A stretch of DNA of 21,782 nt from positions 1 through 21,782 of the forward strand of contig JAQGDQ010001899.1 in NCBI GenBank assembly GCA_030141605.1, read 5' to 3'. A program made the translations under genes and the position numbers. This DNA is from Tubiluchus corallicola (lineage: Eukaryota; Priapulida; Priapulimorpha; Priapulimorphida; Tubiluchidae). Positions 9,465-17,975 of the stretch are shown piece by piece. Numbering within the stretch: position 1 is the stretch's first letter; each line of letters begins with the position of its first letter. Under the pieces are notes generated by a model. The model was not told where the DNA came from. It did no database searches and was given only the letters and a program-made list of their open reading frames with translations.

Positions 9465-9990
9465 AAATCACTGTACAGTTCTTTAGACTGCATAACTTTT
9501 TGTACAGTTCTTTAAACTGCAGAACTTTCAGTACACTTCTTTAAACTGCAGAACTTTCAGTACAGTTCTTTAAACTGCAGAACTTTCAGTACAGTTCTTT
9601 AAACCGCAGAACTTTCAGTACAGTTCTTTAAACCGCAGAACTTTCAGTACAGTTCTTTAAACCGCATAACTTTTTGTACAGTACTTTAAACTGCATAACT
9701 TTTTACACAGTTCTTTAAACTGCATAACTTTTTGTACAGTTCTTTAAACTGCATAACTTTTTGTACAGTTCTTTAAACTGCATAACTTTTTGTACAGTTC
9801 TTTAAACTGCATAACTTTTTGTACAGTTCTTTAAACTGCATAACTTTTTGTACAGTTCTTTAAACTGCATAACTTTTTGTACAGTTCTTTAAACTGCATA
9901 ACTTTTTGTACAGTTCTTTAAACTGCATAACTTTTTGTACAGTTCTTTAAACCGCATAACTTTTTGTACAGTTCTTTAAACTGCATAATA
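9465..9990. repeat. 29-bp tandem array, 18 copies, two subtypes
   Basis: ACAGTTCTTTARACYGC recurs every 29 bp from 9475 to 9968. The linker is CATAACTTTTTGT in the outer copies and CAGAACTTTCAGT in a block of about five adjacent copies (roughly 9510-9665). Each unit contains CAGTT-CTTTA-AACTG, a 5-bp inverted repeat with a 5-nt loop. There are no unique spacers. Confidence 0.97.
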
Positions 9991-10084
9991 ATATATGCTT
10001 CCCTCAAGTACTTACAGTATGTTAGTGGAAAGAAACTGTCAGTCAGTTAATGCCTAGGCCTTGTCTGTCTTTACTGAAAGTTTG
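9991..10084. other. Spacer to the hairpin cluster
   Basis: Unique sequence; nothing recognised. Confidence 0.35.
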
Positions 10085-10174
10085 TTCTGTTGTACAGAAG
10101 CGAAATACACGCTGTACATGTACATACTTCTATACACGCGCGCTATGCATAGAAGTATAAATTTGCATGTACAG
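10085..10174. repeat. Nested inverted repeats (hairpin cluster)
   Basis: CTGTACATG at 10112-10120 pairs with CATGTACAG at 10166-10174, and inside it TACTTCTAT at 10125-10133 pairs with ATAGAAGTA at 10149-10157, leaving a CG-rich loop (ACACGCGCGC...). Immediately left, TTCTGT and ACAGAA flank TGT at 10085-10099. TGTACATGTACA is itself a 12-bp palindrome. These arms could form a cruciform or, if transcribed, a hairpin. Confidence 0.75.
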
Positions 10175-10571
10175 AATGCATACCGCTACGGTACTGTACC
10201 ATATTAGTTCATAAATAGAATCAGAGGTTAAGAGCTCAATGTCAGAACTTAGTGTACTTTTGGGAAGCATTTGAAGTTAACAAAATCGTGAATTGTGGTA
10301 ACAAATTTCTGGTTAGAACTTTTTCAGTACAGCGTGGAGTCTCGTTTAGCAAATTCTACGAAATATTTCTTTTAAAGATAACGGGAAAGAAAGGAAAGAT
10401 GGGCCGGGAGGAGACTGCAGGCTGTCCATCCCACTCCAACCTTGTTCCCTCCTTATTTTACAAACTATTAATATTGATTCAACCAGTAAAAACAATGTAT
10501 TTATATACAATGGAAGTTTCACGAAAAATGTAGACTTTCCCTTTATCATATACTTTGTAGGGATAACTGTT
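10175..10571. other. Single-copy spacer before the 52-bp array
   Basis: Frames on both strands near 10252-10582 overlap and do not start with ATG in a convincing way. No family recognised. Confidence 0.4.
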
Positions 10572-11160
10572 TTCCCTTTCACACAGGGGATGGGCGGACA
10601 TGGCTTTCTAAAGCATGACTGAATTTCATTTCACAGAGGGGATTGGGAGGACATGGCTTTCTAAAACATGACTGAATTTCATTTCACAGAGGGGATGGGA
10701 GGACATGGCTTTCTAAAGCACGACTGAATTTCATTTCACAGAGGGGATGGGAGGACATGGCTTTCTAAAGCATGACTGAATTTCATTTCACAGAGGGGAT
10801 TGGGAGGACATGGCTTTCCAAAGCATGAATGAATTTCATTTCACAGACGGGATGGGAGGACATGGCTTTCTAAAGCATGACTGAATTTCATTTCACAGAG
10901 ATGATGGGAGGACATGGCTTTCTAAAACATGACTGAATTTCATTTCACAGAGGGAATGGGAGGACATAGCTTTCTAAAGCATGACTGAATTTCATTTCAC
11001 AGAAGAGATGGGAGGACGTGGCTTTCTAAAGCATGACAGAATTTCATTTCACAGAGAGCATGGGAGGACATAGCTTTCTAAACCAAGACTGAATTTCATT
11101 ACACAGAGGGGATGGGAGGATATGGGTTTGTTTCTAACGTATGAATAACTTTCATTTCAC
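10572..11160. repeat. 52-bp tandem array, ~11 copies
   Basis: Units of TTTCATTTCACAGAGGGG-ATGGGAGGACATGGC-TTTCTAAAGCATGACTGAA recur every 52 bp (53 where GGATTGGG has an extra T), with TTTCATTTCACAG near 10624, 10677, 10729, 10781 and onward. Copies carry scattered substitutions. The array decays after 11110, with remnants of TTTCATTTCAC to 11160. Confidence 0.95.
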
Positions 11161-11390
11161 TTATCTAGAACGTGGCTATCTCTCGTTTAATGGGAGAGAG
11201 CAAAATTAAAAAACCCTCAAATGATTTTCAAGAAAGTAGCTGTCTCTCATTCCACAGTAAGTGTTCTAGAGCACGACTGTCTTTTAGTTTTTGTTAAAGT
11301 ACTACCTCTTCCGGAAGTGGTTGTGGAGGTTAGACATGATTAAAATATTGGGGAATTTACTGTAAAAAAAACTTGTAATAAACTTTAGAT
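11161..11390. other. Spacer with faint array remnants
   Basis: TCTAGAACGTGGCTATCTCTCG and GTAGCTGTCTCTCATTCCACAG suggest diverged relatives of the preceding repeat. No gene seen. Confidence 0.35.
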
Positions 11391-11486
11391 AAGCGAAAGA
11401 TAACTGTATATTTGTACAAGGGTTTGACAGAATTAGGCCTGCCTAAAAATAGAAACAGTGAATGGATAAAGATGGATTCCCCTTTT
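11391..11486 (+). repeat. Dispersed duplicate, copy A (96 bp)
   Basis: This matches 13567-13662 over 96 bp with only about four differences by eye. Shared landmarks are GATAACTGTATAT, ACAAGGGTTTGACAGAATTA, GGCCTGCCTAAAA and ATGGATAAAGATGGATTCC. Both copies end at CCCCTTTT, after which the flanks diverge. Confidence 0.93.
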
Positions 11487-12640
11487 GTTCATCAAGCCTT
11501 CATATTCGTTATTACTTATTTTGACCCTGTATATTAACATTAGAGCTGCTATAAAATTATAAGCAAGTTAACTTTTATTGCATGTAATTAAAAGAAACTC
11601 GTGTGATTCGAACTCTAAATCTTATGCAGTTAGAATCTTGACATTGCTAAAGTGGTTTTAGCTGACCGAGCCGTAAATAACACTTCATTTTTTGCTTATT
11701 TCAGATTGAACGATTCTCACGATTTTTTATTGATCGATATGCCTAAGCGGCAAGTAAAGAAATTTTGCTTTTTAGCCAGAAAACCTTTCCATTTACTTTT
11801 TTATTTTCTGCATATGTACCGTTGTCCAAACATACAGAAATATTTTTTATATCACTTTTTACAGGATCATCTTACAAGCAATTTTTGAAACATTTTAAGT
11901 TAACAAGCCAGTCCCAGGATAGGACCAGGTATCGGCAAAAACATTTTCAGAATATTTGGCAAACTTTTAAATAATTGAACGGTTTCAGTTGCAGTTAATT
12001 GGACATTTTCCTTTGACTGACTGTGCGATTAAAATCGTTTTTGCGAGGTTCTAGATGATCGATTGCTGATCGCGGAAAGGGTAGCTGTTTTTACTTTTAT
12101 AGTTTTGAAATTTGATAAACTGGAAATGTTTCCTTGCAGAACTCAATTCAAATGTTTATCTTGGTAGATAAAATCATACGAGATAGGATTGTCTGCAGAG
12201 CAAAGCATTGGGTTATTCATTACTTTAGGTTTTTCTGTTTACCTGCCTAGATACGTCATTAGGTTGCCATTTTACAGTTGACATGACAACCGTTTCATGA
12301 AAATCGTGTTCTCTAGATTCTATAAAACGTCCTCCATCATTGGCATGTAATCCGCTGTTTCATATTTTATCATCTAGTATTTGGAATGTTTACAATAGAA
12401 AAACTGGCTAAAAATATATTACATGGTCAGCAACGAGACCGAGGATTTGCTTCAAGGCAAAACAGATCCGTTTATAAGGTTACATTGCAAGCGAGTAGAA
12501 AGCGCTTTTTTAACATAAAAACTGGGTGGGATATACCACTGCAGACCCCTTATACCTCTTGTTTTTGTGATTGGTAATTTTTCACTTTTCGGGTTTTTAT
12601 TTTCAGGTAACTCAGTAAAAATTATTTTTGTGACTTTTAG
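11487..12640. other. Single-copy spacer
   Basis: About 1.15 kb without tandem repeats. Short frames (11652-11974, 12386-12577) are not supported by any recognisable domain. A tRNA B-box-like GAGTTCGAATC lies on the minus strand near 11603-11613, but the rest of a tRNA fold is missing. Confidence 0.4.
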
Positions 12641-12771
12641 GCGAAGGTGCCCAAATTTTGATGCATGTGGAGGGCAGGGCAAGTGGAGGGGGGTCTTGGC
12701 AGGCACTACGTAATGGGAAATTGTCCTTTTGAGCTGGAGGCGGTGCCTGTCCCGGCCTTGCGTGTGACCAG
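12641..12771 (+). other. GC-rich island with splice-like borders (possible exon)
   Basis: A 131-bp island clearly richer in G+C than its surroundings starts right after a pyrimidine-rich acceptor-like TTTTTGTGACTTTTAG and ends at CCAG followed by GTAAGC, a consensus donor. All three plus frames contain stops, so it would be a non-coding or untranslated exon. On the minus strand a 132-codon frame runs through it (12850-12452) but opens with TTG and matches no family. An alternative is a fragment of a GC-rich transposable element. Confidence 0.25.
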
Positions 12772-13122
12772 GTAAGCGGATTTTTTTATAATTTAAACCT
12801 GACAAAAAGGAAATCTTAATTTTACTGACACAGTTAGAACTGACTTTCAACCCTTAAATTTCAACTTTTTATTATTATGTATAAAAGCACAAAACTGGTT
12901 AAACTTTGTCTCTAAACATGTTAGAGGCCTGATGCAGGGCTGATATGCAAAAACATGCTGTTAGACATCTTTAAGAAATGACAAAATTTAGCTAAGGAAC
13001 TTAAGTTTACTAATAATAACTGGCATTATAGACTAGCAAAGGCATTGCAACTTGTCAGTTTAACAGTACAAATGCTAGCTCCCAATGTTCAGTAATGCAC
13101 AAACGTCTTTTGCTTTTTATGC
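12772..13122. other. Single-copy spacer
   Basis: No gene or repeat recognised. Confidence 0.4.
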
Positions 13123-13437
13123 AGAAACAGTGAATGGACGTATTAACATATTAACTGATACTTTACGTTGGTTTTATATGACTTAATAACACGTCAAATG
13201 TCAGCATAATAATCGGCCCATGTGACGACGCAAATAGCCACCAAAGTAGTTTTCATTTTGCTATGAGTTATACAGCACCTCCCCAATGACACACCCACCC
13301 CTGATTTTATTGAAAAAATGTAAGAGGCCATATTAAGGACTTTAGAGGCTTACATGTTTGCAAAACAAGAATTTATTTTTCAGAGCTTATCCAACTGGAG
13401 TTGGACGTCCTATGCCGGTTCGTCGGGTGCGGTCTGC
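13123..13437 (+). repeat. Dispersed element, copy 1
   Basis: The segment is homologous to 13627-13994: AGAAACAGTGAATGGA, CTGATACTTTACGTTGG, TCAGCATAATAATCGGCCCA, GACGACGCAAATAGCCACC, and GAGCTTATCCAAC with a GTCGGG-type end. Relative to copy 2 it lacks about 56 bp between AGAAAC-containing short repeats. It keeps TTATTTTTCAG just before AGCTTATCC, where copy 2 has TTATTTTTCCG. Confidence 0.9.
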
Positions 13438-13566
13438 TAATTTCAGGCAAATTCTAACCCTAATCATGATTATTTATAATATTTATCGTTACAATAATTT
13501 ATATAATATGTACACTTTTGCACACATATTACTGTTTGAATGAAAATTTACTGTACATGACTCTCA
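13438..13566. other. Spacer between element copies
   Basis: AT-rich sequence unique to this position; no gene. Confidence 0.35.
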
Positions 13567-13994
13567 AAGCAAAAGATAACTGTATATATGTACAAGGGTT
13601 TGACAGAATTAGGCCTGCCTAAAAGTAGAAACAGTGAATGGATAAAGATGGATTCCCCTTTTCGAAATCCTAAAATAATTATGAAAATGTAAGACATTAC
13701 CAGAAACGTATTTACTGATACTTTACGTTGGTTTTATATGACTTAATAACACGTCAAATGTCAGCATAATAATCGGCCCACGTGACGACGCAAATAGCCA
13801 CCAAAGTAGTTTTCATTTCGCTATGAGTTATACAGCATCTCGCCGATGACACCCCCACCCCCGATTTTATGGAGAAAATGTAAGGGGCCCATATTAACGA
13901 CTTTTTAGAGGCTTACGTGTTTGCAAAGATTTATTTTTCCGAGCTTATCCAACCGGTGATGGTCAACCTCTACCCGTCTGTCGGGCGAGGCTGC
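13567..13994 (+). repeat. Dispersed element, copy 2 (longest)
   Basis: It joins the 96-bp block shared with 11391-11486 to the block shared with 13123-13437, so it is the fullest version, about 430 bp. From CTGATACTTTACG onward it is offset 560 bp from copy 1. It contains CACGTG at 13779-13784 where copy 1 has CATGTG. No terminal inverted repeats or coding frame were found. Confidence 0.9.
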
Positions 13995-14592
13995 AAACTT
14001 CGGACCACATTCATATGCAAGACGTCATATTAAAAGAATTGCTGCTAATGGGACAGAATAGTCCCAAATTGTTACTCTGTTTTGTTACTTTATTACGACA
14101 CACGCACGATTTTATAGGGGAAATGGATTGACTATTTTAACGACTTTAGAGGCATTGAAGCCTCGTGATTTGTTTTACATGTTTGTTATACAACAATTTT
14201 TAGAGCTTATCCAACGGATTATTGTAGCCACACTTCATTGCTGCCTAATCTGGTTTGTAAACTTTCCGTGACTGAAAATGAAGAGAGAACTTTTGAGACA
14301 CGAACCTGTTTTTTATTTGGGACAGCAAACTATTAAAACACAGTGAGATTACAGTGTAGGTAAGAAAAACCTCAGACGATAGTTCTGCAAAGAAGCCATG
14401 AAAAGTTAAATGATAATTATGCAACTCATTAGTGTAACATTTCCTTACCTAAATAACACAACTGATGCAACAATTATCTACTCAAGTTAATGTTACAAGA
14501 AAGATTCCAGGTGTTGATCATAAAAATGCCATTGACCCATAATTAGCAATAGCCAATAGCCACTCAACAGAACAACAAGTTCTTGGGAAAAA
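13995..14592 (+). repeat. Partial third copy (14106-14214) within spacer
   Basis: From ACGATTTTATAGGGG through TTTTAACGACTTTAGAGGC to TAGAGCTTATCCAAC this is a diverged copy of the 3' half of the dispersed element, with about 25 bp inserted after TTTAGAGGC. The remainder, including 14215-14592, is single-copy and holds no recognisable gene. Confidence 0.7.
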
Positions 14593-15418
14593 ACTGGAAT
14601 CATCTGCTTGCACAACTTTGTCAAATACCCTATAGCAGTAACTATGAACCAAATGATATTTAGAAACTGGAATCATCTGCTTGCACAACTTTGTCAAATA
14701 CCCTATAGCAGTAACTATGAACCAAATGAGATTCAGAAACTGGAATCATCTGCTTGCACAACTTTGTCAAATACCCTATAGCAGTAACTATGAACCAAAT
14801 GAGATTCAGAAACTGGAATCATCTGCTTGCACAACTTTGTCAAGCACCCCCTATAGCTGTAACTGCAATCATCTGCTTGCACAACTTTGTCAAATACCCT
14901 GTAGCAGTAACTATGAACCAAATGAGATTCAGAAACTGGAATCATTTGCTTGCACAACTTTGTCAAATACCCTATAGCAGTAACTATGAACCAAATGAGA
15001 TTCAGAAACAGGAATCATCTGCTTGCACAACTTTGTCAAGCACACTATAGCAGTAACTATGAACCAAATGAGATTCAGAAACTGGAATCATCTGCTTGCA
15101 CAACTTTGTCAAATACCCTATAGCAGTAACTATGAACCAAATGAGATTCAGAAACTGGAATCATCTGCTTGCACAACTTTGTCAAGCACCCCCTATAGCT
15201 GTAACTGCAATCATCTGCTTGCACAACTTTGTCAAACACCCTATAGCAGTAACTATGAACCAAATGAGATTCAGAAACTGGAATCATCTGCTTGCACAAC
15301 TTTGTCAAACACCCTATAGCAGTAACTATGAACCAAATGAGATTCAGAAACTGGAATCATCTGCTTGCACAACTTTGTCAAATACCCTATAGCAGTAACT
15401 ATGAACCAAATGAAATTT
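14593..15418. repeat. 73-bp tandem array with 342-bp higher-order unit
   Basis: CATCTGCTTG recurs at 14601, 14674, 14747, 14820, 14870, 14943 (CATTTGCTTG), 15016, 15089, 15162, 15212, 15285 and 15358. Spacing is 73 bp except for two 50-bp units starting at 14820 and 15162, both with AAGCACCCCCTATAGCTG. The short units are exactly 342 bp apart (50 + 4 x 73). Frames open on both strands merely cycle through the units, since 73 is not a multiple of three. Confidence 0.97.
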
Positions 15419-15615
15419 AGAGAATGGGAGCAATTTTCCATAATCATCAATAGCCAAAATTTACAAACAACTTGATAGAACAACAGCACTTAAGACAAAA
15501 ATTAGAATGATGTCTGCTGGACTGCTTCGCCATGGAACCTGTTGTCGTGACTGTTCAAAAACCAAAGGGAAATAATAATCGAAAAGAAAACGTACTTCAG
15601 CATTCTTAAACGTGT
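15419..15615. other. Spacer after the 73-bp array
   Basis: No recognised gene. The minus frame 15461-15697 partly overlaps and has no known domain. Confidence 0.35.
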
Positions 15616-15770
15616 TTACAAAAGAAAATGTTGTTTCTCGAATGTAAACAAATCTGCAAAAATCAACATAAAAACAAAAACTGTTAAAAGAAGACAAATA
15701 ATGGCGGCGGCAACAACAACAATGACGACCAAGATAATTACTGGCAGTCTTGTGGATTCTTTACGAAGAA
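15616..15770 (-). other. Hydrophobic open stretch, possible membrane-segment exon
   Basis: Between stops, the minus strand reads LLRKESTRLPVIILVVIVVV, continues through an Ala-rich patch into ICLLLTVFVFMLIF and ends FEKQHFLL. That is a basic start followed by about 29 hydrophobic residues, as in a single-pass anchor. Much of the hydrophobicity comes from trinucleotide runs (GGC, AAC, GAC on the plus strand). There is no ATG start and no neighbouring exon I can link, so this may be accidental. Confidence 0.15.
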
Positions 15771-15806
15771 GCTAGTTGTAGTAGATGACGATGATGATGA
15801 TGATGG
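15701..15806. repeat. Trinucleotide runs GGC/AAC and GAT
   Basis: ATGGCGGCGGCAACAACAAC at 15701 and a GATGACGATGATGATGATGA tract at about 15784-15803 are short trinucleotide repeats. The plus frame from the ATG stops after 24 codons. Confidence 0.7.
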
Positions 15807-16649
15807 CGAAGGTGATCATGACAATACTGAAACAAAATTATACAATGCTTGTTTGTATATAATACGCAGTTCTACATAGAAACGTGAATGGTTCCCAGTC
15901 GAGGAAGAAAAAACGTTTCTGCATTCAGTGATTACCTGATTCAACTGTGAGAAATCTACAAGACATCTACAGAAATCTAGAACACGCAAATTCGTTTGTC
16001 AACCGAAAAACATTTAAATTTTGCAATGTGCATTACAAAAGCCCATAGTGATGTGACATCTATTGATTTTAATCATTATTTTACCACGAATAGGTTAAAC
16101 TAGTACTATAAATAAGACTATTAAATTAGTTGTAAAATTTCTTTAATCACAATAATAACGGATTGGGGATCGTGAATGCTGGGTATACGAAACACAGGAC
16201 AAAAGCTTGTCCCTACAAAGTACGAGGATGGAAGAGAAAGATAAATTATTGCTGGCACCGAGCCAAGATTACAGCTGCAAGATCTTCACAGATATTCATA
16301 AATATTTGCTCAAAATTTCATGCAAAATAACTATAGAATTTTTGCTGCCAAATTATCGGTGGGGAAGGGTAATGTCGGTGGAGACTTTATATTACTTACA
16401 TGCTACCTTTTCGTATGCATCGCTTGCATCGGCCGTAACGCTGTATAAAACGTGTAAATTTAAACTCCGCGATGACCGTTAGGTGAGGCCATTTTAATCG
16501 TAGGTCTTGCGAAAAAAGTTTTGATAACATTAAATAAAGTTTGAAAAAATAATCAGAGAATTCGTGGCGTGAACGTTGCTAATTACGTAAACTTTTAAAT
16601 TACTGTATCTTGTCAATAAGATTAAAAATACGTTCTTGGCTAGTGAGTG
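15807..16649. other. Single-copy spacer
   Basis: No repeat array. AGAAACGT (15878-15885) and ACGTTTCT (15913-15920) form an 8-bp inverted repeat. A plus frame with ATG at 16228 runs 84 codons to 16482, is not made of repeats, and matches no family I recognise; it could be chance. Confidence 0.4.
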
Positions 16650-16712
16650 GCGCATCCTGGAGGGTGAGTCAGTGACATTTTACCAATTGGCACAAACATT
16701 TTAAATTATTAA
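16650..16712 (+). repeat. Dispersed repeat, copy 2
   Basis: Counterpart of 3731-3794, sharing GCATCCTGG-like start, TTTTACCA and the identical 18-bp end. Confidence 0.55.
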
Positions 16713-17084
16713 TCTAATTATTTAAGTCTTTCCAGCAGGTAAGTGAAATTCTAAATAATATAGATTTGCGTTTTTTAGATCATAATTCAACATTGTTTTC
16801 ATTTTAGATCTCCCGCAATACTGTTCCTACGTCGCCATTACGTGACGTCACATATGCACGATGTCATGTAAATCAGGGGAAGAAAAGGTAAACGAAAATT
16901 CGTTTCAACGTGAATACGATATGTACATAAAATTACTGTAAAGTAGTATAATTTTTCAAGGTGATTTTCTGAAGCCTATTTTAGGTGCCCCTTTTCTTGT
17001 CGTTCAAGCGCTCAACCAACATTAGTAGTTGTCCAGAACAAGCCCAAACCAGTGTCAGTTAATCACCAAATCACTCGATTAGAA
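16713..17084. other. Single-copy spacer with a perfect CRE palindrome
   Basis: No gene recognised. GTGACGTCAC at 16842-16851 contains the full TGACGTCA element bound by CREB/ATF-type bZIP factors, preceded by an overlapping ACGTGA. Function is not shown. Confidence 0.4.
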
Positions 17085-17469
17085 CTATACAAGGTGCTTG
17101 TTTGCTGTTTATACCATGTTCAGAGCAGACTGTACCACTCTATACAAGGTGCTTGTTTACTGTTTATACCATGTTCAGAGCAGACTGTACCACTCTATAC
17201 AAGGTGCTTGTTTACTGTTTATACCATGTTCAGAGCAGACTGTACCACTCTATACAAGGTGCTTGTTTACTGTTTATACCATGTTCAGAGCAGACTGTAC
17301 CACTCTATACAAGGTGCTTGTTTACTGTTTATACCATGTTCAGAGCAGACTGTACCACTCTATACAAGGTGCTTGTTTACTGTTTATACCATGTTCAGAG
17401 CAGACTGTACCACTCTATACAAGGTGCTTGTTTACTGTTTATACCATGTTCAGAGCAGACTGTACCACT
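17085..17469. repeat. 55-bp tandem array, 7 near-identical copies
   Basis: CTATACAAGGTGCTTGTTTA starts at 17085 and every 55 bp to 17415. Apart from the first copy (TTTGCTG for TTTACTG) the copies appear identical. Long frames in all three plus phases (17052-17517) are an artefact of a 55-bp period without stops, not a protein signal. Confidence 0.98.
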
Positions 17470-17679
17470 AAACAAGCTAAGCAGTTAGCTGGGGCAACAA
17501 ATTTTAGAAGTCTTTAATTTTTTAAGTTTAGCATAAGTGATAAAAATTATGAACAATCAAGAGGGCTAGAATATGCACCAATTATAAGCTACCATTATAC
17601 TTTATAATATTGTCACTACAAATTCAATTTTGGGGGTATGGTGGAGGCGGCAGCGGGAGAAGGGATCGGGCGTTGAAGG
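17470..17679. other. Short spacer between arrays
   Basis: AT-rich, then a G-rich stretch (17632-17675) that looks like a decayed start of the next array. Confidence 0.4.
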
Positions 17680-17975
17680 GAGGGTGCTAAAAATTCTACG
17701 TGGAAAAGAGGGCGCCAAAAACTATTTGGAAAAGAGGGCGCCAAAAACTCTACGTGGAAAAGAGGGCCCTAAAAATTCTATGTTGAAGAGAGGGCGCCAA
17801 AAACTCTACGTGGAAAAAGGGTGCTAAAAATTCTACGTGGAAAAGAGGGCGCTAAAAACTCTACGTGGAAAAAAGGGTGCTAAAAATTCCATGTTAAAGA
17901 GAGGGTGCCAAAAACTCTATGTGAAAAAGATGACGCCATAAATTTTAGGTGGAAGAGAGGGCGTTAAAAAAATTG
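17680..17975. repeat. 28-bp tandem array, ~10-11 copies
   Basis: The unit is close to CTACGTGGAAAAGAGGGCGC followed by CAAAAACT. Spacing is 26-28 bp. Copies vary at GCGCC/GTGCT/GCCCT and TACGTGG/TATGTTG. Several retain AGAGGGCGC, which fits the core of bilaterian CTCF sites. The 65-codon frame at 17630-17827 is a read-through of the repeats. Confidence 0.93.

Noticed and set aside
9465-9990. CRISPR array (29-bp repeats)
   Set aside because: The units are directly contiguous with no unique spacers, and the window looks eukaryotic. The same holds for the 28- and 53-bp arrays.
11590-11660. tRNA gene on the minus strand
   Set aside because: GAGTTCGAATC resembles a B box and GCA/CAT could serve as anticodons, but the T stem (TAGAG against CACAC) and anticodon stem do not pair and no A box or acceptor stem fits.
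12452-12850. 132-codon minus-strand frame
   Set aside because: It starts at TTG, has no recognisable domain, and owes part of its length to the GC-rich island, where stops are rarer.
14681-15392. Several ~98-codon plus frames and ~77-codon minus frames
   Set aside because: All are shadows of the 73-bp array, which cycles through the three phases.
15701-15775. Start of a gene at ATGGCGGCGGCAACAAC
   Set aside because: The frame stops after 24 codons and consists mainly of trinucleotide repeats; no donor site was found before the stop.
16228-16482. 84-codon plus frame with ATG
   Set aside because: Not repetitive and has a real ATG, but it has no known domain, no splice context I can support, and a frame of this length is expected by chance in 22 kb.
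17052-17517. Three overlapping 128-139 codon frames
   Set aside because: A 55-bp unit with no stop in any plus phase gives open frames in all three phases; their peptides are permutations of one another.
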